Source: Bradyrhizobium sp. LLZ17 (lineage in GTDB: Bacteria > Pseudomonadota > Alphaproteobacteria > Rhizobiales > Xanthobacteraceae). Taken from it: a stretch of 64,000 nucleotides of DNA. The notes under the pieces are model-generated. The model saw only the letters and a list, made by a program, of their open reading frames with translations, searched no databases and was not told where the DNA came from. The stretch covers positions 5,394,001-5,458,000 of the forward strand of contig NZ_CP165734.1 of assembly GCF_041200145.1 (NCBI RefSeq). The letters run 5' to 3'. The translations under genes and the position numbers were made by a program. Every line of letters starts with the position of its first letter. Position 1 is the first letter of the stretch. This document shows, in pieces, positions 55,732 through 64,000 of the stretch.

Positions 55732-56385
55732 ATGAAAGAGCTTTGGTCATTGCGGAATGCGCTGCGGCGAGGTCCGGTGATCGGGCTGGCGCTCTCGGTC
55801 TCACTGGCGGCCGTCTCGCCGGTCGCGGCGCAGTCGCTGACCGACCGCTTCAAGAGCCTGTTCGGCGGCAAGTCCGACGAGCCGGCCGAGTCGAAGCCTG
55901 CGCCTGCGCCGGGTCAACGGCCGGCCGACGATGAGCTCGAATGTCCTCAGGTCACCGTGCGCGCCGGGGCGTCCACCTATGGGGTCGGGGTGACCGGTAA
56001 ACCGGCCGTCGGCAACGACGTGCGTTTTCAGGCCTCCATCACCAAGATGGCGCGCGAATGCGCCCGCAACGGAGGCGAGATCACGGTGCGCGTGGGCATC
56101 CAGGGCCGCGTCATCGCAGGCCCCGCCGGCGCGCCCAGCACGGTCGATGTCCCGCTGCGCGTCGCGGTGGTGCAGGGCGGCGTCGGCGAGAAGGTGATCG
56201 CCTCCAAGGCCTACCGGACCACGGTCGAGATGTCGGAGGGCGGCAGCGTGCCGTTCACCTTTGTCGCCGAGGATCTGTCCTATCCGGTGCCCTCGGCCGC
56301 GGTCGCCGACAACTACATCTTCTATGTCGGCTTCGACCCGCAGGCGCTCGCGCCCGAGCCGAAGGCGCGGGGGAAGAAGAGGTAG
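55732..56385 (+). CDS. Exported protein of unknown function
   Basis: The 217-residue protein has an N-terminal signal (VIGLALSVSLAAVSPVAAQS) followed by a Lys/Pro-rich linker (SDEPAESKPAPAPGQRPADD) and a beta-rich domain. The domain starts ECPQVTVRAGASTYGVGV and includes RECARNGGEITVRVGIQGRV, VEMSEGGSVPFTFVAEDL and YIFYVGFDP. I do not recognise a named family. The two cysteines (ECP, ECAR) could form a disulphide. ATG 55732 follows about 120 bases of gap. Context gives no clear function. Confidence 0.7.
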   Translation: MKELWSLRNALRRGPVIGLALSVSLAAVSPVAAQSLTDRFKSLFGGKSDEPAESKPAPAPGQRPADDELECPQVTVRAGASTYGVGVTGKPAVGNDVRFQASITKMARECARNGGEITVRVGIQGRVIAGPAGAPSTVDVPLRVAVVQGGVGEKVIASKAYRTTVEMSEGGSVPFTFVAEDLSYPVPSAAVADNYIFYVGFDPQALAPEPKARGKKR

Positions 56386-56402
56386 GTCGCGGCAACTTCA
56401 GC

Positions 56403-56506
56403 TGTCATGCCCCGGCTCGACCGGGGCATCCAGTACGCCGCGGCGTATCGATCAATCACAATCGTCTCGGAGTACTGGATCACCCGCTTTTGCGGGTGAT
56501 GACATC
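56403..56506. repeat. Dispersed repeat, family E copy 3 (diverged)
   Basis: The left tip TGTCATGCCCCGGCTCGACC matches copies at 19822 and 21822, but the middle differs and the right part ends in CACCCGCTTTTGCGGGTGAT, a short hairpin, in place of the usual tip. It lies after the exported-protein gene and ahead of the atp operon terminator. Confidence 0.6.
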
Positions 56507-56535
56507 GAGTTTGCGGTTGTCGTGTCGGCCAAACA

Positions 56536-56566
56536 AAAAAGCCGGCGCTCGTGGCGCCGGCTTTTT
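56536..56566 (-). terminator. Bidirectional intrinsic terminator after the atp operon
   Basis: AAAAAGCCGGCGC and GCGCCGGCTTTTT pair perfectly around TCGTG. The run of T/A on both sides makes it work for both strands. It is 25 bases beyond the last gene of the atp operon. Confidence 0.9.
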
Positions 56567-56590
56567 GATTGTTGGCGAGAGCCGTTGCCC

Positions 56591-57076
56591 TCAGTTCAGC
56601 TTCTGCCGGACTTCGGTGATGCCCTTGGCCAGCAGATCGTCGGCGACCTGGCCCTTGACCGACTGCGACAGGATCGTGGAAGCGGCCTGGACGGCGGCTT
56701 CCGCGGCTGCGGCACGGACGTCGGCGAGCGCCTGGGCTTCGGCGAGCGCGATCTTGCCCTCGGCAGTCTTGGTGCGGCGGGCGACGAAATCTTCCATCTT
56801 CGCCTTGGCCTCCGTCGCGATGCGCTCGGCTTCGGCCCTGGCGTTGGCGATGATGTCGGCGGCCTCGCGTTCGGCCGAAGCAGTGCGCGCCTTGTAGTCG
56901 GCGAGCACCTTGGCGGCCTCCTGCTTGAGACGCATCGCGTCGTCGAGCTCGGCCTTGATGCGGTCGGCGCGATGGTCGAGCGCAGCCATGGCCTTCTTGA
57001 AGACCCCGAGATAGCCGAACACGACCATCAGGATCACGAAGGCGACGGCGACCCAGAATTCAGGTTCGAAGAACAT
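56591..57076 (-). CDS. atpF: F-type ATP synthase subunit b
   Basis: The 161-residue peripheral-stalk subunit has one N-terminal membrane helix ([20 protein letters not shown]) and a long charged coiled coil ([39 protein letters not shown]). With b' it links F1 to F0. It is the last gene of the operon, five bases after b'. The F1 genes are not in the window, as usual for this lineage where F0 and F1 are separate clusters. Confidence 0.94.
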   Translation of the reverse strand: MFFEPEFWVAVAFVILMVVFGYLGVFKKAMAALDHRADRIKAELDDAMRLKQEAAKVLADYKARTASAEREAADIIANARAEAERIATEAKAKMEDFVARRTKTAEGKIALAEAQALADVRAAAAEAAVQAASTILSQSVKGQVADDLLAKGITEVRQKLN

Positions 57077-57081
57077 ATCGA

Positions 57082-57645
57082 CTAACCCTTCAACGACGCG
57101 TCAACGGCGGCATTGACCGACGCCGCATCCGGAATGACGCCCGTGAGCTGCTGCACGATCGAACCTGCCGCATCGGCCGCGATGCCGCGGACGTTGCTCA
57201 TGGCGGTCGTGCGGGTCGAGGCGATGGTCTTCTCCGCCTCGGCGAGCTTGGCCGCCAGCTGCTCTTCCAGCACCTTGCGCTCGGCTTCCGTCTGCGCATT
57301 CGCCTTGTCGCGTGACTCGTTGCCAATCGCCTGCGCACGCGCTCGCGCCGAAGCGAGCTCGCTCTCGTAGGCTTTCAGCGAAGCATCGGACTGATCCTTC
57401 AGCTTCTGCGCTTCGGCGAGATCGCCCTCGATCTTGTTCTGACGCGCCTCGATCGCGCCGCCGACGCGCGGCAAAGCGAGCTTGGACACGATCACGTAAA
57501 GCACGACGAAGAAGATCGCGAGCGACACCAGCTGCGAAGCAAAGGTGCTGCTCTCGAACGGCGGAAAACCGCCACCGTGACCGCCTTCGGCCTCGGTGTG
57601 GGCGCCCGCCGCCGGACTTTTCGCCCCGCCATGACTCTCAGCCAT
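57082..57645 (-). CDS. atpF2: F-type ATP synthase subunit b'
   Basis: The 187-residue second stalk subunit has a disordered Gly/His-rich N-terminus ([18 protein letters not shown]), a membrane helix ([20 protein letters not shown]) and a coiled coil ([20 protein letters not shown]). The b/b' pair is typical of phototrophic and related Alphaproteobacteria. The start is ATG 57645. A hairpin separates it from atpE. Confidence 0.92.
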   Translation of the reverse strand: MAESHGGAKSPAAGAHTEAEGGHGGGFPPFESSTFASQLVSLAIFFVVLYVIVSKLALPRVGGAIEARQNKIEGDLAEAQKLKDQSDASLKAYESELASARARAQAIGNESRDKANAQTEAERKVLEEQLAAKLAEAEKTIASTRTTAMSNVRGIAADAAGSIVQQLTGVIPDAASVNAAVDASLKG

Positions 57646-57668
57646 GGAGTACTCCTGTTGCTGTCAGG

Positions 57669-57694
57669 CGCGCCGCTTCGGTCGAAGCGGCGCG
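57669..57694 (-). promoter_or_regulatory. Stem-loop between atpE and the b' gene
   Basis: CGCGCCGCTTCG and CGAAGCGGCGCG (as read on plus) pair over 12 bases around GT. In the transcript it follows atpE directly and lacks a U tract, so it may protect or process the atpE end and raise subunit c yield. Confidence 0.6.
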
Positions 57695-57707
57695 AAACAA
57701 ATCGTCC

Positions 57708-57938
57708 TCAGAGCGGAACGAACAGCAGCAGCAGCGCGATCAGCAGCGAGAAGATGCCGAGCGCTTCGGTCACGGCGAAGCCGAAGATCAGGTTGCCGAA
57801 CTGGCCCTGAGCGGCCGACGGGTTGCGAACGGCTGCGGCGAGATAGTTGCCGAAAATCACGCCCACGCCGACGCCCGCACCGCCCATGCCGATGCACGCG
57901 ATGCCCGCGCCGATAAGTTTTGCTGCTGCCGGATCCAT
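57708..57938 (-). CDS. atpE: F-type ATP synthase subunit c
   Basis: The 76-residue proteolipid has two membrane helices joined by the polar loop RNPSAAQGQ. The proton-carrying carboxylate is Glu 58 in [12 protein letters not shown]. It forms the c-ring that turns with proton flow, so it is needed in about ten copies per enzyme. ATG 57938. Upstream and downstream gaps hold, respectively, ribosome-site sequence and a strong stem-loop. Confidence 0.95.
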   Translation of the reverse strand: MDPAAAKLIGAGIACIGMGGAGVGVGVIFGNYLAAAVRNPSAAQGQFGNLIFGFAVTEALGIFSLLIALLLLFVPL

Positions 57939-57990
57939 TTTTGACCCTTGGAGGAAAGATTGGGTTGTGGGTGGAAATTCCCCGGACCGC

Positions 57991-58740
57991 TCAGTGTCCC
58001 GGATGAATGGCGTCGTTGAGATAGATGCAGGTCAGGATCGCGAACACATAGGCTTGCAGGAACGCGACCAGGATCTCGAGAGCATACAGCGCGATCGTGA
58101 GCGCCAGCGGCAGCACGCCGCCGACCCAGCCGAGGGCGCCGAGCGAGAAGCCGAGCATGGCAACGAAGCCCGCGAACACCTTCAGCGCGATGTGGCCGGC
58201 CAGCATGTTGGCGAACAGACGGACGCTGTGGGAGACCGGCCGCAGGAAGAACGACAGGACCTCGATGAACATCACCAGCGGCAGGATGTAGATGGGGACG
58301 CCGTGGGGAACGAAGATCTTGAAGAATTTCACGCCGTTCTTGACGACGCCGTAGATCAGGACGGTGAAGAAGACCAGCAGCGCAAGCGCTCCGGTCACGA
58401 TCAGGTGACTCGAGATCGTGAAGGTGTAGGGGATGATACCCACGAGGTTCGAGACGCAGAGGAACATGAAGAGCGAGAAGATCAGCGGGAAGAACTTCAT
58501 GCCTTCCGCGCCGGCGGTCGAACGGATGGTCGATGCGACGAACTCGTAGGAGATTTCCGCGACCGACTGCAGGCGCCCGGGAACCAGCTGCCGGCCGCTG
58601 GCAAGCATCAGGAACGAGATGATCGCCACCGCAACCAGCATGTAGAGCGAGGAATTGGTGAAGGCGATCGTCTGATTGCCGATATGGCCGATCGTGAAGA
58701 GAGGCTCGATGTTGAACTGGTGGATCGGATCGATTTTCAT
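57991..58740 (-). CDS. atpB: F-type ATP synthase subunit a
   Basis: The 249-residue subunit forms the proton half-channels. The essential Arg is in [17 protein letters not shown], and the last helix contains [20 protein letters not shown]. Five to six membrane helices are visible. It is the second gene of the operon, 111 bases after atpI; a perfect palindrome lies in that gap. ATG 58740 ([15 protein letters not shown]). Confidence 0.95.
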   Translation of the reverse strand: MKIDPIHQFNIEPLFTIGHIGNQTIAFTNSSLYMLVAVAIISFLMLASGRQLVPGRLQSVAEISYEFVASTIRSTAGAEGMKFFPLIFSLFMFLCVSNLVGIIPYTFTISSHLIVTGALALLVFFTVLIYGVVKNGVKFFKIFVPHGVPIYILPLVMFIEVLSFFLRPVSHSVRLFANMLAGHIALKVFAGFVAMLGFSLGALGWVGGVLPLALTIALYALEILVAFLQAYVFAILTCIYLNDAIHPGH

Positions 58741-58788
58741 CGGCGCGGCATCTCTTGGTCTGCCGGGCTAGCCGGCTGGTCTCGGTGT

Positions 58789-58814
58789 GCCGGTGCGGGC
58801 CGGCCCGCACCGGC
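58789..58814. promoter_or_regulatory. 26-base perfect palindrome between atpI and atpB
   Basis: GCCGGTGCGGGCC is followed directly by its complement GGCCCGCACCGGC, giving 13-base arms and no spacer. It lies 49 bases ahead of atpB. It could form a strong RNA hairpin that separates atpI expression from that of the structural subunits. Confidence 0.6.
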
Positions 58815-58851
58815 GAAGCCGGCGCGATCATTCCTCTCCAGTTTGGATTGG

Positions 58852-59226
58852 CTACGAACCACCGCGCCTGTTTTGACCCGCGCCCGCCGTTCTCACCACG
58901 TTCACCACGCCGGCCACGAAGCCCAGCAGCAGGAACACGATAAATCCGAAAGGCGATGTCGACAGCAAGCGGTCGAAACCCCAGCCAATCCCCGCTCCGA
59001 CAACGACCCCGGCGACCAACTCGGAGGATAACCGGAAACCAAGCGCCATCGCCGAGGCTCTGGCCGCTTTGTCCTCACCGTCACCTGCGGGTTGCTCGGT
59101 CTTGACGTGGCGGCCGCGAAATTCGCTCAACCGCTGATCAAGATTCCCGAGCCGTTCGGAAAGCGCAGCTTCCTCGGGCGATCTATCGCGATCTCCATTC
59201 TCGCCGCGTCCCGTGTCCTGAGCCAT
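58852..59226 (-). CDS. atpI: ATP synthase accessory protein AtpI
   Basis: The 124-residue protein has a charged N-terminus (RSPEEAALSERLGNLDQRLS) and two membrane helices (ELVAGVVVGAGIGWGFDRLL and FGFIVFLLLGFVAGVVNVV). AtpI helps c-ring assembly and possibly Mg or Ca entry in other bacteria. It is the first gene of the F0 operon. The promoter listed at 59293-59321 gives a leader of about 60 bases. Confidence 0.87.
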   Translation of the reverse strand: MAQDTGRGENGDRDRSPEEAALSERLGNLDQRLSEFRGRHVKTEQPAGDGEDKAARASAMALGFRLSSELVAGVVVGAGIGWGFDRLLSTSPFGFIVFLLLGFVAGVVNVVRTAGAGQNRRGGS

Positions 59227-59608
59227 GCCACGAAGACCCGAAACGCTGCGGTTGAATGGAAATTACGCCCGCCACCCTCAAAAGCCGCGCGGACCATACT
59301 GACCGCTCATAATCAAGTCAAGCCGAGTCACGATTGCGTCGTGTTCTGTTATCTATTTGATCTATATGGCAATATTGCCTTGCGCGCCGGCGCTGCACAC
59401 AGCTTGACGCCGCACCGCAGCAGCTGTCCTCGCGATCCGCCGACGTCGCCGACATTTCGCCGCCGCCCCGGGATCAAACGGACCGCCGCGATCGTTGATT
59501 TCGCGGATGCGTTTCGGGCGGCGGATTTGTTGGACGAAGCTATGCGCTACCGTCCGCGGAGGTGTAGAATTCGGGATGCGCCACCTGCGCGTCGTGGCGG
59601 AGAGCGCG
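59227..59608. other. Intergenic region with the atp operon promoter
   Basis: This gap of about 380 bases between divergent genes contains the promoter at 59293-59321. The AT-richer stretch 59340-59385 (TTGATCTATATGGCAATATT) probably serves the divergent gene. An in-frame extension of the next gene (59495) is possible. Confidence 0.5.
59293..59321 (-). promoter_or_regulatory. Sigma70-type promoter of the atp F0 operon
   Basis: On the minus strand TTGACT (59321-59316) and TATGGT (59298-59293) are 17 bases apart. The expected start is near 59286, about 60 bases upstream of the atpI ATG. Confidence 0.65.
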
Positions 59609-60130
59609 ATGAGACCAGCAAGATCATCCACTGCGTCATGGTTTGCGACGGCGGCAATTGCCGCGGTGACGACAGCCAGCGGCGGTCTGGTGGCCGCCCA
59701 ATCGGCGCCCGATAGCGAAAACGGCCGCTACACCATGACGCCGATCCCGCAGGGCGTGCTGAGGCTCGACACCCGCACCGGCACGGTCTCGACCTGTACC
59801 AGGAATGACGCCGGCTGGGCTTGCTACGCGGTTCCCGACGAACGTTCCGCGCTCGATGCCGAAATCGGCCGGCTCCAGGCCGAAATCGAGCAGCTGAAGG
59901 GGCAGCTCGCCGCCGGGCCGACCGTCTCGGGCAAGGTCGACGAGGCGTTGCCGAAATCGGATTCGCTGAAGAAGGCTGAGCCGAAGGTCGCCGAGGGCGA
60001 CCGCAGGATCGAGATCCCGCTGCCCAGCGACCAGGACCTCGACCGCGCGATGTCGTTCCTGGAAAAGGCCTGGCGGCGGCTGATCGACATGGCCAACCGC
60101 GTGCAGAAGGACGTGTCGGGGAAGATTTAG
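59609..60130 (+). CDS. Exported protein with coiled coil, unknown function
   Basis: The 173-residue protein has a signal peptide (ASWFATAAIAAVTTASGGLV, cleavage after AQ) and a short beta-rich part with two cysteines (DTRTGTVSTCTRNDAGWACY). A heptad-like coiled coil (ERSALDAEIGRLQAEIEQLK) and an amphipathic C-terminus (RAMSFLEKAWRRLIDMANRV) follow. ATG 59609 with GGAGAG nearby is preferred; ATG 59576 is possible. It is not a named family to my knowledge. It lies 37 bases before YjbQ. Confidence 0.7.
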   Translation: MRPARSSTASWFATAAIAAVTTASGGLVAAQSAPDSENGRYTMTPIPQGVLRLDTRTGTVSTCTRNDAGWACYAVPDERSALDAEIGRLQAEIEQLKGQLAAGPTVSGKVDEALPKSDSLKKAEPKVAEGDRRIEIPLPSDQDLDRAMSFLEKAWRRLIDMANRVQKDVSGKI

Positions 60131-60167
60131 CGCGTGGCGGGACGCTTTCGCAGTTGAGAGAATTTTC

Positions 60168-60647
60168 ATGACCTCAATCAAAGCGCAGACTCGCTCGACA
60201 CCGTCGACGGTGCACGCCACGAGCATCAGCACCGCGACGCTGACGCTGCAGACCCCAGGCAGCGGATTCTTCGACTTCACGCCCGAAGCCGCGAAATTCA
60301 TCGCCGACGTTCATGCGCGGGACGGTGCGCTGATGCTGTTTATCCGTCACACCTCGGCATCGCTGACAATCCAGGAGAATGCCGATCCGTCCGTGCTGGT
60401 CGATCTCACCACGGTGCTGGCGCGGCTCGCGCCCGACGATGAAGATGCAGGCTGGACTCACGACACCGAAGGGCCGGACGATATGCCGGCGCACATCAAG
60501 ACCATGCTGACGGGGACCTCGTTGCAGGTACCGGTGCTCGGTGGCGCGCTGGCGCTGGGCACCTGGCAGGCGATCTATCTGATCGAGCACCGCAGCCGTC
60601 CGCACCGGCGCGAGGTCGTGCTGCAATTCATCGGCGCGACCTCGTGA
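60168..60647 (+). CDS. yjbQ: YjbQ family protein (UPF0047, secondary thiamine-phosphate synthase type)
   Basis: The 159-residue protein shows the YjbQ signature: VHARDGALMLFIRHTSASLT, IQENADPSVLVDLTTVLARL, DTEGPDDMPAHIKTMLTG and the final GTWQAIYLIEHRSRPHRREV. Family members have weak thiamine-phosphate synthase activity; the true role is not settled. ATG 60168. A strong terminator follows the stop by 8 bases. Confidence 0.9.
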   Translation: MTSIKAQTRSTPSTVHATSISTATLTLQTPGSGFFDFTPEAAKFIADVHARDGALMLFIRHTSASLTIQENADPSVLVDLTTVLARLAPDDEDAGWTHDTEGPDDMPAHIKTMLTGTSLQVPVLGGALALGTWQAIYLIEHRSRPHRREVVLQFIGATS

Positions 60648-60654
60648 CAAAGCA

Positions 60655-60690
60655 AAACCGGCCGCGGGGGATCCGCGGCCGGTTTGTTTT
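60655..60690 (+). terminator. Intrinsic terminator after yjbQ
   Basis: AAACCGGCCGCGG and CCGCGGCCGGTTT pair over 13 bases around GGGAT, followed by GTTTTT. It also serves the convergent MFS gene on the other strand. Confidence 0.9.
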
Positions 60691-60721
60691 TGGCCAGCGC
60701 CGGCGTGAACGCCGGTACCGG

Positions 60722-62386
60722 TCAGGTCGTCTTGATATCGACGTCCTTGGTCTCAGGCAGGAACAGGAAGCCGACCACAGCGGTGATCACCGCGAACACG
60801 ATCGGGTACCAGAGGCCAGCATAGATATCGCCGGTCGAGGCCACGATCGCGAATGCGGTCGCGGGCAACAGGCCGCCGAACCAGCCGTTGCCGATATGGT
60901 AAGGCAGCGACATCGAGGTGTAGCGGATCTTGGTCGGGAACAATTCGACCAGCATCGCCGCGATCGGGCCGTAGACCATGGTGACGAAGATCACCAGGAT
61001 GAACAGCAGCCCGATGATCGCTGCGACCTGCGGGCGGAAGATGTCGAACGGATTAGACATCTTCACGATACCGGTGTCGCCCGCCTTGGGATAGCCGGCC
61101 GCCTGCACCGCGGCGAGGACCGCCGGGTTGCTGTCCTTGGCGTTCGCGTAAGCCACGTCCTTGCCGTTGACGACGACCTTGACGCCGGAGCCGGGCGCGC
61201 CGCTGGTCGTTGCGTACTTGACCGACGACTGCGACAGGAAGGCGCGTGCGGTGTCGCAAGGCGAGGTGAAGACGCGGGTGCCGACCGGGTTGAACAGATC
61301 GCCGCAGCCTGCGGGATCGGCCACCACCTCGACCTTGGTTGCTTCGATCGCCTTCTCCAGCGCTGGGTTGGCGTTGGTGGTGATCATCTTGAAGATCGGG
61401 AAGAAGGTCAGCGCCGCAATCAGGCAGCCGCCGAGAATGATCGGCTTGCGGCCGATCCTGTCCGACAGCGCGCCGAAGACGACGAAGAACCCGGTGCCGA
61501 ACAGCAGCGACCATGCGATCAGCAGGTTTGCCGTGTAGCCGTCCACCTTCAGGATCGATTGCAGGAAGAACAGCGCGTAGAACTGGCCGGTGTACCAGAC
61601 CACGCCCTGACCCATCGTGCCGCCGAGCAGCGCGAGCAGCACGAGCTTGCCGTTCTGCCAGTTGGCGAACGCCTCCGTCAGCGGGGCCTTCGAGCTCTTG
61701 CCCTCGTCCTTCATCTTCTGGAAGATCGGCGATTCATTGAGGCGGAGCCGGATCCAGACTGAGACGCCGAGCAGCAGCACCGAGACCAGGAACGGGATGC
61801 GCCAGCCCCACGCCGCGAAGTCGGCTTCGCCGGTCGCGGAACGGGTGAACAGGATCACCAGCAGCGACAGGAACAGGCCGAGCGTCGCCGTGGTCTGGAT
61901 GAACGATGTGTAGTAGCCGCGCTTGCCGTTCGGGGCATGCTCGGCCACATAAGTCGCCGCACCGCCATATTCACCGCCGAGGGCGAGACCCTGGGCGAGG
62001 CGCAGTGCGATCAGGATGACTGGCGCCGCGAAGCCGATCGTGGCCGCGCTCGGCAGCAGGCCGACGATGAAGGTCGAAAGACCCATGATCAGGATGGTGA
62101 CGAGGAAGGTATATTTGCGGCCGACGATGTCGCCGATGCGGCCGAACACGATGGCGCCGAACGGGCGGACCAGAAAGCCCGCGGCAAACGCCAGCAGCGC
62201 AAAGATGTCGCGCGTCGCCGGCGGATAGGCCGAGAAGAATTGCGCGCCGATGATCGAAGCCAGCGATCCGTACAGATAGAAGTCGTACCACTCGAAGACG
62301 GTACCGAGCGAGGAGGCGAGAATGACGAAGCGTTCGTCCTTCGTCATACCTCCTGTGCGCGCCTGAGACACAGCCATTGTCGACAT
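60722..62386 (-). CDS. MFS transporter, metabolite:H+ symporter type
   Basis: The 554-residue permease has twelve membrane segments. The family motifs are GRIGDIVGRKYTFLVTILIM between helices 2 and 3 and ALSDRIGRKPIILGG in the second half, with LGGEYGGAATYVAEHAPNGK in between. It resembles the ShiA/KgtP group for organic acids. A long loop of about 110 residues (DPAGCGDLFNPVGTRV ... VVNGKDVAYA) between helices in the second half is unusual but seen in rhizobial members. ATG 62386 has GGGGAG ten bases upstream; ATG 62377 is possible. Confidence 0.88.
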   Translation of the reverse strand: MSTMAVSQARTGGMTKDERFVILASSLGTVFEWYDFYLYGSLASIIGAQFFSAYPPATRDIFALLAFAAGFLVRPFGAIVFGRIGDIVGRKYTFLVTILIMGLSTFIVGLLPSAATIGFAAPVILIALRLAQGLALGGEYGGAATYVAEHAPNGKRGYYTSFIQTTATLGLFLSLLVILFTRSATGEADFAAWGWRIPFLVSVLLLGVSVWIRLRLNESPIFQKMKDEGKSSKAPLTEAFANWQNGKLVLLALLGGTMGQGVVWYTGQFYALFFLQSILKVDGYTANLLIAWSLLFGTGFFVVFGALSDRIGRKPIILGGCLIAALTFFPIFKMITTNANPALEKAIEATKVEVVADPAGCGDLFNPVGTRVFTSPCDTARAFLSQSSVKYATTSGAPGSGVKVVVNGKDVAYANAKDSNPAVLAAVQAAGYPKAGDTGIVKMSNPFDIFRPQVAAIIGLLFILVIFVTMVYGPIAAMLVELFPTKIRYTSMSLPYHIGNGWFGGLLPATAFAIVASTGDIYAGLWYPIVFAVITAVVGFLFLPETKDVDIKTT

Positions 62387-62691
62387 GTTGCGATCGCTCC
62401 CCGAAACGTGTTTCCTCTGTCCCCGACGTCCGGATCCTCCCGGATCGACCAGGGCCTTGCGGTTAAAGTAACATCGCCGTGAAACCCGCCCCAATACGAC
62501 TTTCGGCCTTGCCCACTGACGCTCGCCTGACGCGCGGGTATCCGGTACCGCACAGCGGCAGGTGGTTTCGGGATTAACCCCCTTTCGCGCAAAGGGATAA
62601 TGGGCACTTGCATGCCACGGCCGGCCGAGGAACAATTGACCATCGCGGGGGTCCGGATTACTGGCCCGGTGCAAACCACAGCAAGAGATCG
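62387..62691. other. Intergenic region between divergent MFS and response-regulator genes
   Basis: This 305-base gap should hold two promoters. I see no gene, repeat or clear -35/-10 pair. The ribosome site of the response regulator reads AAGAG. Confidence 0.4.
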
Positions 62692-63363
62692 ATGAACGCT
62701 CCTACGCCCCACCTCGTCATTGCAGATGACCATCCGCTGTTCCGTGATGCGCTGCGGCACGCGGTGGCCGGCGTCCTGAGCACGGCGAAGATCGACGAGG
62801 CCGGATCGTTCGAGGATCTGACGAAACTGCTGGAGCAGACCTCCGACGTCGATCTGGTTCTGCTCGATCTCTCAATGCCCGGCATCTCCGGCTTTTCCGG
62901 CCTGATCTATCTGCGCGCGCAATATCCGGCGATTCCGGTGGTGATCGTGTCGGCCTCCGACGACAGCGCCACGATCCGCCGCTCGCTCGATTTCGGCGCC
63001 TCCGGCTTCATCCCGAAGCGGTTTGGCGTCGAGACGCTGCGCGATGCCATCCTCAAGATCATGGACGGCGACGTCTGGGTTCCCGCCGACACCGACCTGT
63101 CGGCCGCCGCAGACCCCGACATGACGCGCCTGCGCGACCGCCTGGTGACGCTGACGCCGCAGCAGGTGCGGGTGTTGATGATGCTCTCGGAGGGGCTGCT
63201 CAACAAGCAGATCGCCTATGAACTCGGCGTCTCCGAGGCGACCATCAAGGCGCATGTCTCCGCGATCCTGCAAAAGCTCGGCGTCGAGAGCCGGACCCAG
63301 GCGGTGATTGCCGCGGCCAGGATCGCAGGCGGGCAGTGGAAGCAGGGCACCCCGACCGGGTGA
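62692..63363 (+). CDS. LuxR/NarL-family response regulator
   Basis: The 223-residue protein has a receiver domain (HLVIADDHPLFRDALRHAV, phospho-acceptor in VLLDLSMPGISGFSG) and a LuxR output (LTPQQVRVLMMLSEGLLNKQ, IAYELGVSEATIKAHVSAIL). No kinase gene is adjacent, so the partner is unknown. ATG 62692 is used; the convergent TPR-protein gene ends four bases after its stop. Confidence 0.9.
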   Translation: MNAPTPHLVIADDHPLFRDALRHAVAGVLSTAKIDEAGSFEDLTKLLEQTSDVDLVLLDLSMPGISGFSGLIYLRAQYPAIPVVIVSASDDSATIRRSLDFGASGFIPKRFGVETLRDAILKIMDGDVWVPADTDLSAAADPDMTRLRDRLVTLTPQQVRVLMMLSEGLLNKQIAYELGVSEATIKAHVSAILQKLGVESRTQAVIAAARIAGGQWKQGTPTG

Positions 63364-63367
63364 TTGG

Positions 63368-64000
63368 CTACAGCGTCTCCAGGAACTCGTTTGCGGCCCG
63401 GATATCGGCGGTCTCGGAACCCGTGACAAAGCCATCGAGCGCCGATTGAAGCAATAGCTTCGCCTCCTGGCCCTGGCCGCGTTCGGCAAAGAGGTTTGCA
63501 AGATCGATTGCGGAGCGCAGCTCCCAGGCTTTTGCGCCCTTGCGACGGCTCAGTTCAAGCGCGTTGCTGAGCGAGGCTTCCGCTTCCTCGCCCATCGGCC
63601 GCGGCAGGGACAGCAACACCTTGCCCTTCATGCGCAGCAGCTCGGGCATATAGAGGTGATCGCCGCCTTGCGTGACGAGCCGGATCGCGTCGTCGATCAC
63701 GCGCGCGCTCTGTTCGATCTGCCCAAGCGCCAGAAGGCCGTGAACCAGCGCGATATTGAAGGTCGTGGTGAGCAGCTCATAGCCTGCGTCGTGCAACTCC
63801 TGCAGGCTGCGCCTGATCGTCTCCACGCCGCTCCCGGCGTCTCCGCGCCGGATCGCAAGCTCGCCTTTCACGCCCCTTCCGACCGCGAGATAAGGTCCCA
63901 TCGAGCGCGATTCGGCGTGAGTGATGAATCGATCGATGTTCTCTTCCGCGCCGTCGAGGTCACCGCTCCAGAGATCGATCGAGACCGCCCATATCAGAGC
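63368..64000 (-). CDS. TPR-rich protein, C-terminal part (5' end outside window)
   Basis: The frame stays open to the end of the window, so at least 210 C-terminal residues are seen. Tetratricopeptide units are visible: WAVSIDLWSGDLDGAEENID, GDAGSGVETIRRSLQELHDA, LAEQ-like GQIEQSARVIDDAIRLVTQG and SLSNALELSRRKGAKAWELR, ending ALDGFVTGSETADIRAANEF. This tail is typical of large ATPase/adenylate-cyclase-like or winged-helix regulators. The N-terminal domains that would decide are outside. It is convergent with the response regulator. Confidence 0.65.
   Translation of the reverse strand, partial: ALIWAVSIDLWSGDLDGAEENIDRFITHAESRSMGPYLAVGRGVKGELAIRRGDAGSGVETIRRSLQELHDAGYELLTTTFNIALVHGLLALGQIEQSARVIDDAIRLVTQGGDHLYMPELLRMKGKVLLSLPRPMGEEAEASLSNALELSRRKGAKAWELRSAIDLANLFAERGQGQEAKLLLQSALDGFVTGSETADIRAANEFLETL

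Noticed and set aside
60644..61762. A plus-strand frame of 372 codons after yjbQ
   Set aside because: It crosses the intrinsic terminator and mirrors the MFS transporter gene.

Overview
The window reads as a GC-rich alphaproteobacterial chromosome, most likely Bradyrhizobium or a close relative in the Nitrobacteraceae. The basis is a class I (archaeal-type) lysyl-tRNA synthetase, a plant-type glutamate-cysteine ligase, a split F0 atp operon in the order atpI-B-E-b'-b, an aa3 oxidase operon running ctaC-ctaD-ctaB-coxF-ctaG-ctaE-DUF983-SURF1 with thrC downstream, and a PodJ-like polarity protein with the typical N-terminal HTH-like start. I saw no tRNA, rRNA, insertion sequence, prophage or CRISPR array.

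Layout. 1-7 kb: a periplasmic binding protein running in from the left, lysK, an S24-like repressor, a DUF952 protein overlapping pyrD, and a MATE exporter. 7-17 kb: a DNA-repair neighbourhood. The ligase-associated exonuclease and ATP-dependent DNA ligase lie on the minus strand and their partners, a DEXH helicase and the PdeM phosphoesterase, on the plus strand. Between them sit a TPR-methyltransferase, a substrate-binding protein and a decayed ECF sigma/DGPF locus. 17-26 kb: LysR/DMT pair, metallo-hydrolase, TIGR02186-TauE pair flanked by direct repeats, and podJ. 26-35 kb: alpha/beta hydrolase, protoglobin, two NTF2-like proteins around a PadR regulator, and a beta-oxidation operon (acyl-CoA dehydrogenase, thiolase, FadJ-like). 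35-42 kb: GST/MarR pair with palindromic operators, gshA, a PAN-domain protein, lepB-tldD and a DUF433/DUF5615 toxin-antitoxin-like pair. 42-49 kb: cytochrome aa3 oxidase and its assembly factors. 49-56 kb: a histidine kinase/response regulator pair, a candidate small RNA, thrC and an M16 peptidase. 56-64 kb: the F0 half of ATP synthase, a YjbQ protein, an MFS transporter, a second LuxR-type regulator and a TPR protein running out of the window.

Two properties cut across the window. First, at least nine genes carry frame breaks, nearly all 1-2 base losses in C/G runs or GCGC steps (pyrD, DUF6460, podJ, an NTF2 gene, fadJ, DUF5615, the histidine kinase, the M16 peptidase and the ECF remnant). 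Several are compensating pairs in housekeeping genes, so base-level assembly error is the simplest explanation. The ECF remnant also shows larger deletions that look real. Second, six families of 80-140 bp inverted-repeat elements (eleven copies) occupy many of the 3' intergenic spaces.

The most novel-looking items are a structured candidate small RNA with its own promoter and terminator upstream of thrC (52053-52155), a deletion scar that fuses the start of a DGPF gene to the middle of its ECF sigma gene, strong palindromic operators at GST/MarR and PadR, stem-loops placed between ATP synthase and oxidase cistrons, and an S24-fold repressor whose catalytic serine position is alanine.
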